In this document: piece by piece, positions 23,375-31,349 of the stretch | Position numbering within the stretch: the first letter of the stretch is position 1 | How the letters are laid out: the number at the start of each line of letters is the position of its first letter | Source of the DNA: Gammaproteobacteria bacterium | GTDB taxonomy: Bacteria; Pseudomonadota; Gammaproteobacteria; Steroidobacterales; GCA-2729495 | Assembly (NCBI GenBank): GCA_009692345.1 | Contig: SHZI01000011.1 | Span: 1 to 43,330 of the forward strand | Length of the DNA: 43,330 bases | Direction: 5' to 3' | The notes under the pieces: model-generated | Told to the model about the DNA's origin: nothing | The model's database searches: none | The model's input: the letters and a program-made list of their open reading frames with translations, nothing else | Program-made: the position numbers and the translations under genes

Positions 23375-24289
23375 TCACGCCAAGCCGGACCTCCAGGCAT
23401 TCAGTGCCAGCCACCAGCAGGCGGCTAGCGTCGCCAGAGCGGCAGTGCCAGCGGCCAGCTGCACCACGGTCGACTGAAGCCAGCGCGGGCGGCGCACATC
23501 ATAGGCAGCGCCGGCCACCAGTCCTGCGACGAACCCGGTGAGATGGGCCACTGCATCAGTCTGCGCGTCGCCGGTGCCGATGAAGGCCAGCAAGACCCCG
23601 GAGCCAATCAGGGGTGCATAGCGTTTGGCCCAGCTGGCACCACCCCGGGCTTCCGCACGCCACATCAGGGCGGCGATCAGCCCCAGTGCGGCAAACACGG
23701 CCGTGGAAGCGCCGATCGCCCGGTGGGCAGGCGGCAAAAGAAGCAGATCCAGGGCATTGCCAGAACCCGCCGCCAGGAGAATGGTGGCCCAGGCCACTCC
23801 CGACCCGAGGTACTGGCCCGCGAAGGCACCAAAGAACGCACCGAATACCAGGTTCGCAATGAGGTGTCCGCCGTCCCCATGCAGGGTCAGGGCAGTGACC
23901 ACCCGCCACCACTCCCCGGCCCGCAACGCGGCGCCGTCCAGCGCCCCGGCTTCCAGCCAGTCCACGCCATAGGCGACCCGCGCCTGCACGAGGAAGGCAA
24001 CGACGAGGACGAGCACATACACGAAGACCCCCGGGTAGCCGTGGCCGTGGAGGGCAAGTTCCGGCTTCACCGGGCGGCGGCGGTTCTCCGCTGCATAGAG
24101 TCGCAGCTGCTCCCGGGCCCGCAGGGCGTGTTCCGCGGGGACGAGCAACAGCACAGCGTCTCGCGACCCATCGGCAAGCAGGTAGGGAATGCCGAGGGCA
24201 TCCAGCACCAGGGCCTGTTCGTGACAATTCCCGCGGCGCCGGCCTTCGAAGACGACGGTCCAGTCTTCGGGTTTCAGGGGGTCAGTCAT
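23375..24289 (-). CDS. rhomboid-family intramembrane serine protease with N-terminal cytosolic domain
   Basis: This 304-residue protein has six or seven membrane helices. The rhomboid signatures are GEWWRVVTALTLHGDGGHLIANL (residues 126-147), the nucleophile in AIGASTAVFAALG (Ser195) and the catalytic His249 in DAVAHLTGFVAGL. GAST replaces the commoner GASG. The first 70 residues form a soluble domain (VLDALGIPYLLADGS, VPAEHALRAREQL) resembling DUF2007-type small signalling domains. That may regulate or anchor the protease. ATG 24289 is clear. Substrates cannot be predicted. Confidence 0.9.
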   Translation of the reverse strand: MTDPLKPEDWTVVFEGRRRGNCHEQALVLDALGIPYLLADGSRDAVLLLVPAEHALRAREQLRLYAAENRRRPVKPELALHGHGYPGVFVYVLVLVVAFLVQARVAYGVDWLEAGALDGAALRAGEWWRVVTALTLHGDGGHLIANLVFGAFFGAFAGQYLGSGVAWATILLAAGSGNALDLLLLPPAHRAIGASTAVFAALGLIAALMWRAEARGGASWAKRYAPLIGSGVLLAFIGTGDAQTDAVAHLTGFVAGLVAGAAYDVRRPRWLQSTVVQLAAGTAALATLAACWWLALNAWRSGLA

Positions 24290-24420
24290 AGACGTTAAGA
24301 GTATAAACGGGCGGCTCGTTTACGCGCGAAATCGCTGGAAACTGGGACTGGTGCGCGGAGCCCCACCCGGTTAGCTTAGTTCCCTGACCCAACGCGCTCG
24401 ATACCCCTGTCAGGCACACC

Positions 24421-24639
24421 GTGGACTATCTCTACTCACTGTATGCTGCGCTCGTCAGCATTAACGTCCCGAACGACAAGGCGCGGGCCGTTGGCGTTCG
24501 CCAAGACCTGGATGTCCTGGCGGCAGGCTTGCGCAAAGACCTGGAACTCCTGTCGACGACCATGACAGTCAAGCTCGGCTCCATGCTGGTGGTCGGATTC
24601 GGCGTGATGATTGCGCTGTCGAAGTACTTGCCGGACTGA
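24421..24639 (+). CDS. membrane microprotein, DUF1640/coiled-coil-like tail
   Basis: This 72-residue protein starts at GTG 24421. A short amphipathic N-terminus is followed by a helix (RQDLDVLAAGLRKDLELL) and one membrane helix (GSMLVVGFGVMIALSKYL). The LRKDxEL...MTVKLGSMLVVG pattern resembles the C-terminus of CCDC90/DUF1640 proteins, which oligomerise by coiled coil and anchor in the membrane. There is no strong ribosome site. It is divergent from the rhomboid gene across 131 bp. Function unknown. Confidence 0.65.
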   Translation: MDYLYSLYAALVSINVPNDKARAVGVRQDLDVLAAGLRKDLELLSTTMTVKLGSMLVVGFGVMIALSKYLPD

Positions 24640-24684
24640 GGGGCCTGGAAACTATGTAGCCCCGCCCGCCCCGCTTGTTTTCTG

Positions 24685-24707
24685 GTCGCGGCTAAAGCCG
24701 CTCCTAC
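24685..24707 (-). repeat. REP-like palindrome
   Basis: This 23-bp copy is identical to that at 7103-7125 (minus orientation GTAGGAGCGGCTTTAGCC and GCGAC). It lies between the convergent microprotein gene and the NmrA-like gene and could help end both transcripts. Confidence 0.85.
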
Positions 24708-24724
24708 GCGGTGCCGCGCTCGTG

Positions 24725-25591
24725 CTACTTCAACAGCGTCATGTGGTCCTGGATGAACTGTGTGACTGACGTCGGCTCGCGACCGATCAGCCTTTTGAAG
24801 GTATCAGTCGTGTGCTCCAGGCCCGTTTCCGCAATTTCCCGGAACAGTTCGCAGACGGCATTCAGGTGCCAGGGCTCCAGAACCCCGGTCATCCGCGCGC
24901 GAAACTGGTCCATGGGCATCGGCACGTACTCGACCTTCGCACCCAGGACTGCAGTAAAGCGCTCTGCCACGGCATGGAACGTCAGCACCTCCGGACCGGT
25001 GATCTCGTAGCTCTGCCCGGCATGACCCTTCCCGGCCGGCCCCGGGCCGGTCAGAACTTCAGCGCATACCGCACCGATGTCCCGAATGTCCGCCATGCCA
25101 GTAGTCCCGTTACCCATCGGCAGGGAGAACCTGCGATTCGTCCTGATGCCGGCGGCACTGGCGAGCAGGTTCTGCATGAAGAAGTTCGGCTTGATCATGG
25201 TCCAGGCCAGGCCCGAGGCGCGGATGTACTCCTCCGCGGCCCAGTGGGCCCGGGGAATGGGCGTCTCCGCGTGAGCGACCGCTTCCATCGAGGACATCTT
25301 CACCAGGTGTTTGACCCCGGCAGCCACCGCCAGGTCCGTGAACTGCTTTTCCTGCTCCAGCTGGTGCTGGCCGTTTGGCAGGGTCAGGAACGCCTTCTCA
25401 GCCCCCTTGAGTGCGCGTTGCACGGTGTCCGCATCGGACACGTCACCCACCACCAGCTCCACGCCGGCAGCCTTCAGGTCCGCTGCCTTCGACTCGTCCC
25501 GGACCAGCGCCCGCAACCGGGCACCCTTCTGCAGCAGTTGCTGCGCCGTCTCCCCACCGGTCTTCCCGGTGACCCCCGTGAGCAAAATCAT
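24725..25591 (-). CDS. NmrA/QOR2-like NAD(P)-binding oxidoreductase
   Basis: The 288-residue protein is an atypical SDR. It has a canonical loop MILLTGVTGKTGGETAQQL, then RALVRDESKAADLKAAG, VVGDVSDADTV, and the KHLVKMSSMEA strand typical of NmrA and quinone oxidoreductase 2-like proteins. No YxxxK motif is obvious. It begins 20 bp after the small-subunit gene of the transhydroxylase-like enzyme, so it is probably the last gene of that operon and might reduce a quinone-like product. That role is inference. Confidence 0.88.
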   Translation of the reverse strand: MILLTGVTGKTGGETAQQLLQKGARLRALVRDESKAADLKAAGVELVVGDVSDADTVQRALKGAEKAFLTLPNGQHQLEQEKQFTDLAVAAGVKHLVKMSSMEAVAHAETPIPRAHWAAEEYIRASGLAWTMIKPNFFMQNLLASAAGIRTNRRFSLPMGNGTTGMADIRDIGAVCAEVLTGPGPAGKGHAGQSYEITGPEVLTFHAVAERFTAVLGAKVEYVPMPMDQFRARMTGVLEPWHLNAVCELFREIAETGLEHTTDTFKRLIGREPTSVTQFIQDHMTLLK

Positions 25592-25611
25592 GCTTCTCTC
25601 CTGACCCAGTG

Positions 25612-26469
25612 CTAGGCGGTGGCCGCGAGGGTCAAGACCCCCAGATAGAGGCTGTCGTCACCGAGGCTGAATTGCAGGGCTGCCCGGCCCGCTGGGCCGG
25701 ACTGCACTTCCACCTCGTACTGGCCGCTACCTTTTCCGAGCTTGTCGAACTTGAACTCACCGAAGGTATCCGTCGTCGTCCGGGCCACCTCGCGGCCCTG
25801 AAGCTTCAGCACGACTGCCGCGCCTTCGGCGCACTCCTCGACGCCCTTCACGTGAGTCACCACAGTGCCGCCGACCAGACAGCTGGTCATGAGGTGCAGG
25901 TTCTTGTAGTAGATGCGGGGCTTCGTGCCGAGTTCCGGCCGCAGCACTTCCAGGCCCTCCTCTGCCTGAAGCCGCTGCATCTCCCGGTCATCGACCTTGA
26001 CGGCCCGGAAGACATCGGTCGGACAGCTTTCCTCGGCCCGGGTCTTCGCCCAGCCCGTGTCCAGCAGATGCGCATCGAAAATCCAGGCCTGGGGCAGCTG
26101 CAGTTCCTCATTCCAGGAGACGGCACCGTAGGGGCAGGCCTCCACGATGGCCTTCTGCCCCCGGGCCTTTACGGGATCGATGATCACGATCCCGTCGGGC
26201 CGCTTCCTGATGGCGCCATTCTTCGCCGCCTGCATGCAGGGAGCATTGTCGCAGTGATTGCACATCACCGGCATGAAGTGCGCCTCCACAATGGGATAGC
26301 GGCCGCGCTCCTGGCGTTCGATCTCCAGCCAGTTGTGCCCCTGGGGCGGCTGGGGCGCCGCATAGCCCGGGAAGTCGTTGCCGATGTGCTCGTCCTTGTT
26401 GGCCAGGAAGCAGATGCGACAGTTATCGCATCGCGCCACATCGATGATCATGTTCCATTTCGCGGTCAT
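25612..26469 (-). CDS. Fe-S small subunit of transhydroxylase-like Mo enzyme
   Basis: This 285-residue subunit matches the pyrogallol-phloroglucinol transhydroxylase small subunit in layout. Cys14, 17, 20 (RCDNCRIC), Cys70, 73, 78 (CNHCDNAPC), Cys112 (EACPYGAVSWNEE) and Cys149 are kept. The segment KPRIYYKNLHL leads into a transthyretin/Cna-B-like C-terminal domain (GREVARTTTDTFGEFKFDKL). Compared with the Pelobacter subunit as I remember it, the four cysteines of one cluster are replaced (Asn24, Trp129, Asp132, Ala145). Two complete four-Cys sets remain. The ATG shares one base with the large-subunit stop (TGATG). Confidence 0.88.
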   Translation of the reverse strand: MTAKWNMIIDVARCDNCRICFLANKDEHIGNDFPGYAAPQPPQGHNWLEIERQERGRYPIVEAHFMPVMCNHCDNAPCMQAAKNGAIRKRPDGIVIIDPVKARGQKAIVEACPYGAVSWNEELQLPQAWIFDAHLLDTGWAKTRAEESCPTDVFRAVKVDDREMQRLQAEEGLEVLRPELGTKPRIYYKNLHLMTSCLVGGTVVTHVKGVEECAEGAAVVLKLQGREVARTTTDTFGEFKFDKLGKGSGQYEVEVQSGPAGRAALQFSLGDDSLYLGVLTLAATA

Positions 26470-29426
26470 CAGGCTGCCTCCACCGGCTTCCAGGTGTCCA
26501 CGCCGGTCCACTTCTCAAACTGGATCAGCGTAGTGTTCGGGCGGATACCGTGGCTTTTCGGCGTGATCGTCTTGCTGGGATTAAGCAGGTTGATACAGCC
26601 CCCCAGATCGGTCGACTTGCCGGGTTCACCGGCCGGCCGGTATTCGGCTGACGCCGGCGAAGCGCTGACGACACCCGGTCGCAGCCGGTCAGTAACCTGG
26701 GCCGCGCAGACCACGGAGCCCCGGACGTTCCAGAGCCGGATGAGATCGCCATCCCTGACCCCGCGAGCCTCCGCGTCCACCCGGCTGATCCGGGCCACGA
26801 GGTAGTAATGACCATCCACCTTGATGCGATGCTCACGGATATCACGCAGGGAACTGCCCTGGTCGTCTCCCATCAGGTGAAAAGGGTAGCGGGAGTGCGG
26901 CGACAGCAACTGCAACGAAAACCCTTCCAGGCCCTTGTCCCTTTTGCTGTCCTCATAGGTCGGAATGTACCTGTTCACCTGCGGCCGCTCAGGGTCATCG
27001 ATCCGGCCCAGCGTCTCCGGGACGAACTCGTACTTGCCCGACGGCGTCTGCAATCCGCCGCCGAAATCCGCCACATAGTCTGAGGGCAGCGGATAAGGCT
27101 CCGGCACATCCTTTTTCCGGCCCTCATAGAACCACTTGTAGGCGGTAGGTGCCCGGGAGGCCTCCGGCTCGGCAGGCACAACAAAGTAGCCCTTCTTCAG
27201 GAACTGCCGCCAGGAGATGTGCTTGGACACATCGGACGAATCGAAGACCCGCTTGCACCAGTCGAGCTCGGTGTTGCCGCCCTCCGAGTACACGGCGCCC
27301 ATGTCGAGCTTTTCCGCGATCGCCAGGAAAATGTCGTAGTCCGATTTGGACTCGCCCATGGGCTCGATGGCCTTGTGCTGCATGTTGATCACGCGGTGAT
27401 TGCACATGGAATACATGTGATGCACATAACCTGCGCCGACATTGAGTTCCTCGCTGATATCCCAGCGCTCGAACACCGTACACGCCGGCAGGATGACATC
27501 CGAGAACCGCGTCTCGCCCTCGTTCCAGACGGACTGGTTGACGACGAACTTCAGGTTTTCGTGCTGGTACATGCGCACCCAGCGATTCGCATTGACCATC
27601 GTCCCGAAGGAGGCGCTGCCGTACTTGTAGAGCATTTCCACCCGCGCGTGCCCCGGCGACGGATAGCCAAAGGGAAAGAACTGGCCCTGGACTGAGTCGA
27701 CCGCGGTCAGGTAGCCCATCGCCTTGCCATTCATGATGGCCTCCGGCAGGAATATCCGGGGGATCGCCTGTCTGACCGAACTCATGGTCACGATGTGGGG
27801 CATGCGCTGGTAGTTATTGGCCGCGTTGGCACTGTAGGCCAGATCGCCGGACATGCTGCCTTCGGCGTAGCCGGGGAAATAGAAATTGAAGTCGAGCGGC
27901 GTGCCGAACTGGAGGTTGCCAAAGTTGGAACCGGGCCTGCCAAGGCCCTGCATCGCACCCAGGATGGTCATCATCCGGGCCCACTGCACGCCCATGGGCC
28001 CGCGGCACGCGCCGCCAACGCCACTGCCCCAGCCACCGGCGCCGAGATAGGTTTTCTTGCGGCCCCATTCCCTGGCCAGCGCACGAACGTCCCGGGCGGG
28101 CACACCCGTTTCGGCCTCCTGCCACTCGGGAGTCTTCGGCGTGCCGTCGGTCTCGCCGAGCACGTAGGCCTTCCACTCATCGAAGCCCGTGGTTCTCTTC
28201 TCGACGAATGACTTGTCGTAGAGGTTCTCGGTGATCCAGACATGACACAGCGCCTGGGCAAACGCCGCATCAGTCCCCGGCTTTGGCGATATCCACTTGC
28301 CCCCGAGATGGGCTGCCGTGTGGTTCATGTAGGGGTCGATGTGCACCATCTTGATACCCAGCTCCTTGGCCCAGGCACGCCGCCGGGTTCCGTCAAAGCC
28401 GTAGGTGGCATCCGGATCACTGGACCAGAAGACGATCATCTCCGCCTCTTTGAGGCAGTCCTCCACCGTGCCGTAGGGCTCTGCGGCCCCGAGCCGCATG
28501 CTGTTGCCCCAGTGGTGCATGGCGCCCCAGAACCAGCCTTCCCAGCTGTCCGGGTTGTGCACCAGCTTCGTCACGCCGATCAGGTTCCAGAAGCGGTTGA
28601 AGGCACTCAGGTAATGACCCAGGTTGCCCCACTGATGGTGGGACCCGTTGGCCACCGCGACCGCGCCGGGACCCACCGCCTTGCAACGCTTGATCTCGCC
28701 GGCAACGATGTCGAGGGCTTCCTCCCAGCTGATCCGGACGAACTCCGACTTGCCCCGATTCTGGATATTGCGCTCACCGTGGGGATCGAAGTCCACGCGC
28801 TTCATCGGATAGAGAATGCGTTCCTTCGAGTACACCATGGACTTCTGGCACATGCCGTGGGCGGCCAGAGTCGTCTTGCGCGGCGGAGTAAAGGTCTTGC
28901 CGCGCGCCGTGATCGACCAGCCCTCCGCATCGTCGGCATCGAAGTCGATGGGCGTGGTCCGGATGATCTTGCCGTCCTTCACGTAGACAAAGAGCGGGCC
29001 GCCATTGGTGCCGTTGGTATAGCGGGTGACACCGCCACCCATGTCGGTGCCACTCTTCCAGGTCAGGGACTCCAGGCGCATGAGCGAGGACATGAACCAG
29101 ACGGCCAGGTCGTCCCGACCCTCCATGGACACCTTGAAATTCTTCGCCGCATCGATGCGCTCCAGCTGGTCGAAGGGCGGCGTCAGAAAACTCTCCGCGA
29201 TAGCCTTGTTCTTGAACACGATGGAGAGATCGGGGCTGGCGTGAATGCCGGCACTGGAGGTGATCTTGCCGTCCTTGAGCGTGATCCAGCGCCCTACCGG
29301 CCGGTCGCGCAGGCGAAACTGGGCAGTGAGGTTCTTTTCCTTCAGGCGGGCCGCGTAGGCGGGGTACACCAGTGCCGCCAGCCGCATGACCTGCGGTATT
29401 CCCCAAAAAATGATCGACAGCTTCAT
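26469..29426 (-). CDS. Mo-bisMGD large subunit, pyrogallol transhydroxylase-like, with N-terminal SCP2-like domain
   Basis: This is a 985-residue DMSO-reductase-family catalytic subunit. From about residue 130 it tracks the Pelobacter transhydroxylase: TNGTNGGPLFVYVKDGKII, TFTPPRKTT, GSHHQWGN (His263/264), NPDSWEGWFWG, then GNSMRLG with Ser309 as likely Mo ligand. Further matches are WSSDPDATYGFDG, FPGYAEGSMSGD with the active-site Tyr region and LSPHSRYPFHLMGD. There is no Fe-S Cys motif at the N-terminus and no twin-arginine signal, as in the cytosolic enzyme. Residues 1-125 are extra. RWITLKDGKIT, SPDLSIVFKNKAIAESFL and FKVSMEGRDDLAVWFM resemble an SCP2 lipid-binding domain. ATG 29426 has AGGAGA upstream. 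It probably shifts hydroxyls or hydroxylates an unknown aromatic or lipid-like substrate. Confidence 0.88.
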   Translation of the reverse strand: MKLSIIFWGIPQVMRLAALVYPAYAARLKEKNLTAQFRLRDRPVGRWITLKDGKITSSAGIHASPDLSIVFKNKAIAESFLTPPFDQLERIDAAKNFKVSMEGRDDLAVWFMSSLMRLESLTWKSGTDMGGGVTRYTNGTNGGPLFVYVKDGKIIRTTPIDFDADDAEGWSITARGKTFTPPRKTTLAAHGMCQKSMVYSKERILYPMKRVDFDPHGERNIQNRGKSEFVRISWEEALDIVAGEIKRCKAVGPGAVAVANGSHHQWGNLGHYLSAFNRFWNLIGVTKLVHNPDSWEGWFWGAMHHWGNSMRLGAAEPYGTVEDCLKEAEMIVFWSSDPDATYGFDGTRRRAWAKELGIKMVHIDPYMNHTAAHLGGKWISPKPGTDAAFAQALCHVWITENLYDKSFVEKRTTGFDEWKAYVLGETDGTPKTPEWQEAETGVPARDVRALAREWGRKKTYLGAGGWGSGVGGACRGPMGVQWARMMTILGAMQGLGRPGSNFGNLQFGTPLDFNFYFPGYAEGSMSGDLAYSANAANNYQRMPHIVTMSSVRQAIPRIFLPEAIMNGKAMGYLTAVDSVQGQFFPFGYPSPGHARVEMLYKYGSASFGTMVNANRWVRMYQHENLKFVVNQSVWNEGETRFSDVILPACTVFERWDISEELNVGAGYVHHMYSMCNHRVINMQHKAIEPMGESKSDYDIFLAIAEKLDMGAVYSEGGNTELDWCKRVFDSSDVSKHISWRQFLKKGYFVVPAEPEASRAPTAYKWFYEGRKKDVPEPYPLPSDYVADFGGGLQTPSGKYEFVPETLGRIDDPERPQVNRYIPTYEDSKRDKGLEGFSLQLLSPHSRYPFHLMGDDQGSSLRDIREHRIKVDGHYYLVARISRVDAEARGVRDGDLIRLWNVRGSVVCAAQVTDRLRPGVVSASPASAEYRPAGEPGKSTDLGGCINLLNPSKTITPKSHGIRPNTTLIQFEKWTGVDTWKPVEAA

Positions 29427-29507
29427 GGACGTCTCCTGGAACCGGCGCACCGAAGGCCTGGAATCTTATGATTAATGGGCTATCGGGCTTCTGACAATTA
29501 TCAACGA

Positions 29508-29522
29508 CCGGGCTACGCCCGG
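29508..29522. repeat. short perfect hairpin between the VOC and large-subunit genes
   Basis: CCGGGC and GCCCGG flank TAC. It lies in the 110-bp space inside the Mo-enzyme operon, without a following T-run. It may stabilise or separate the two parts of the transcript rather than terminate it. Confidence 0.45.
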
Positions 29523-29536
29523 CTCGCGGCGCCCGT

Positions 29537-30544
29537 TTAGAGAACCTGGAACACCTCCTGCAGTGCGCCGCTGCCCGGGTTGCGGACCAGCATGGACGCG
29601 CACTTGCCGCGGCCCGGCAGAGCGAGCGTCATCGGGGCCGTGTACACCTCGGCGCCCGCCGCCGCGCAGGCCCGGGCAGACTCGTCGATGCTGGCAATCT
29701 GGAACGACTGGGCGAGGTAACCGATATTGGGGGCTACCGCCTCGGGCACCAGGTTGGGGACCGTGTAGTTCATCGGCGTCGCCAGCGCGATCTTGCCGTA
29801 CTCGTGAGCGCCCTGGACGATCACGCTCCGGGTCTCGCAGTGCTCGGGGAGGCACAACGCGCGATTCGTCACCGGCCCCTTCAGCACAGATTCGATGAAC
29901 AACGACATGCGCAGCGGCCCGTAGTAGAAGGCGATGGCCTTCTCCATATCGAGCACGCCATGGGCAGTGGTCACCACCGAGGTGTAGCCGGTCGGCGTGC
30001 GCCCGTAGGTGGCGATGAAGGCGAGGATATGCCCGATGACCGTTTTCGGGTCTTCAGTGAGCAGCTGAATGAGGTTGATCACCACGCCATCCGGTCCATC
30101 GAAAGCAGCTTCAAGGGTCTCTCCCACGATCGGACCGAAGTTGTTCCGCGCGGGTTCGCTCCAGAATTTGAAGCCCTGGGCCTTGAGCTGCGCGAAGTCC
30201 TGCGCAATGTCGCTGGCATAGATGTTCAGATTGAACAGGCCCGTGGCGCGGCGAATCTCCGGCGGCCGGACCAGCTGGCGCTCCCGCGCTGAAAACTGCA
30301 TGAGCTGGATGCGGCCGACGGGGTCGGCGCCGTGGGCCAGAAAGGCACAGCGTGCGCTGGATCCTGCGGGGAGATGCCAGTAGCGCTCGAAGTCGGGACC
30401 TTCCCAGATGCTCGTCTCGACCACCGGCAGGCCCACCGTACCTGAATAAAACCCGAGGGACGCGTCGAGATCCCGGGCGCCGATGACCACGGCGCTAACT
30501 GGCACACTGACCATCGCGGCGGCGTTGCTTGCACTGCTGTTCAT
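29537..30544 (-). CDS. two-domain VOC (glyoxalase/dioxygenase superfamily) protein
   Basis: The 335-residue protein contains two vicinal-oxygen-chelate domains. The first begins VSAVVIGARDLDASLGFYSG and ends GVVINLIQLL. The second begins VVTTAHGVLDMEKAIAFYYG and ends GALQEVFQVL. The His ligands usually found at the first strand of each metal-binding VOC module are not visible at the expected places. Ring-cleaving dioxygenase activity is therefore not assured. ATG 30544 overlaps the chaperone stop as ATGA. Its place in the operon suggests it binds or transforms the substrate or product of the Mo enzyme. Confidence 0.82.
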   Translation of the reverse strand: MNSSASNAAAMVSVPVSAVVIGARDLDASLGFYSGTVGLPVVETSIWEGPDFERYWHLPAGSSARCAFLAHGADPVGRIQLMQFSARERQLVRPPEIRRATGLFNLNIYASDIAQDFAQLKAQGFKFWSEPARNNFGPIVGETLEAAFDGPDGVVINLIQLLTEDPKTVIGHILAFIATYGRTPTGYTSVVTTAHGVLDMEKAIAFYYGPLRMSLFIESVLKGPVTNRALCLPEHCETRSVIVQGAHEYGKIALATPMNYTVPNLVPEAVAPNIGYLAQSFQIASIDESARACAAAGAEVYTAPMTLALPGRGKCASMLVRNPGSGALQEVFQVL

Positions 30545-31281
30545 AATGAGTCTTCTGCTTTCGTTGGGGAGAGTGGGCTCGCGCCTGAAGGCGCTCCTGC
30601 GGCTTTATCGGTAATCGTGGCCAGCTGCCACTCACAGTCCGCCACCACGAAGTCCCGGACGGCCCTGACCACCCGGGCGTACAGGGAGCCAGCCGCCAGC
30701 TGGTCCGCGTTGTCAGCCAGCAGGGGCAGCCAGGCCGCCACATGCCGCCTGGCGAAGTCTGCCTGGGCGAGCTGAAACGACAGGGCATCAGCGTCGCTGT
30801 CCGCCTCTGCCTCGCGAAAGCACAGGTAGTGCATGAACTCGAGCTCGACGGACAGATGATCCGGCTGCCAGGCAAACTTGCCGTCGAGCACGTAGCCAAA
30901 GTACTCGTAGAAGCGGACCACCTCCTCCCGGGTTCCCGCGCGCTGACCACTTTGCAGGTCCTCGCGAATCGGGACCGGGGGCCCCTGGCTGCCCACCTCG
31001 AACATGCCGCTGTACTCGGCGCGCAATCGGGCCAGCTCGGCGCCACTGACCTCCGCAAGCAGGGCATCCAGATGGCTGGCGTGGGGCACCGCCTCCCCAA
31101 GGCCGATGCGCCCCCGCAAGGCGGCCCGGGGATCCAGGTCGTGGGGCGAGGCCACCAGCTCGGAGCAGGCGGCGTAGCACAGGCAGCGCAGACCGGCCGT
31201 GACGTCGGCCTGGCGGTCCACCACGATCCGGCCGGGCAGGGCCGGGTCGGGCGCCGTCGAAGTACTGGCAGAAATTTGCAT
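30541..31281 (-). CDS. TorD/DmsD-family chaperone for the Mo enzyme
   Basis: This 246-residue helical cytosolic protein has the TorD-family pattern. RLRAEYSGMFEVGSQGPPVP is followed by TREEVVRFYEYFGYVL, the hallmark PDHLSVELEFMHYLCF, and ADFARRHVAAWLPLL. Such chaperones hold a Mo-enzyme apoprotein until bisMGD is inserted, so it most likely serves the large subunit encoded two genes downstream. It is the first gene of the operon, ATG 31281. Its C-terminal tail (KAAGAPSGASPL) is encoded across a REP-like palindrome. It is divergent from moeA across about 70 bp. Confidence 0.88.
   Translation of the reverse strand: MQISASTSTAPDPALPGRIVVDRQADVTAGLRCLCYAACSELVASPHDLDPRAALRGRIGLGEAVPHASHLDALLAEVSGAELARLRAEYSGMFEVGSQGPPVPIREDLQSGQRAGTREEVVRFYEYFGYVLDGKFAWQPDHLSVELEFMHYLCFREAEADSDADALSFQLAQADFARRHVAAWLPLLADNADQLAAGSLYARVVRAVRDFVVADCEWQLATITDKAAGAPSGASPLSPTKAEDSL
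30578..30600 (-). repeat. REP-like palindrome inside the 3' end of the TorD-like gene
   Basis: The minus-strand reading is GCAGGAGCGCCTTCAGGCG and CGAG, with GCAG instead of GTAG. It is read through in frame and encodes the Ala/Gly/Ser/Pro-rich end of the chaperone. Confidence 0.8.
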
Positions 31282-31349
31282 AGGCAGGTCCAGTTCAGTG
31301 GGGTGCGGAGCAGCGCGGTGGGGTGCTCACAGTCTGGCAAGATACCGCG

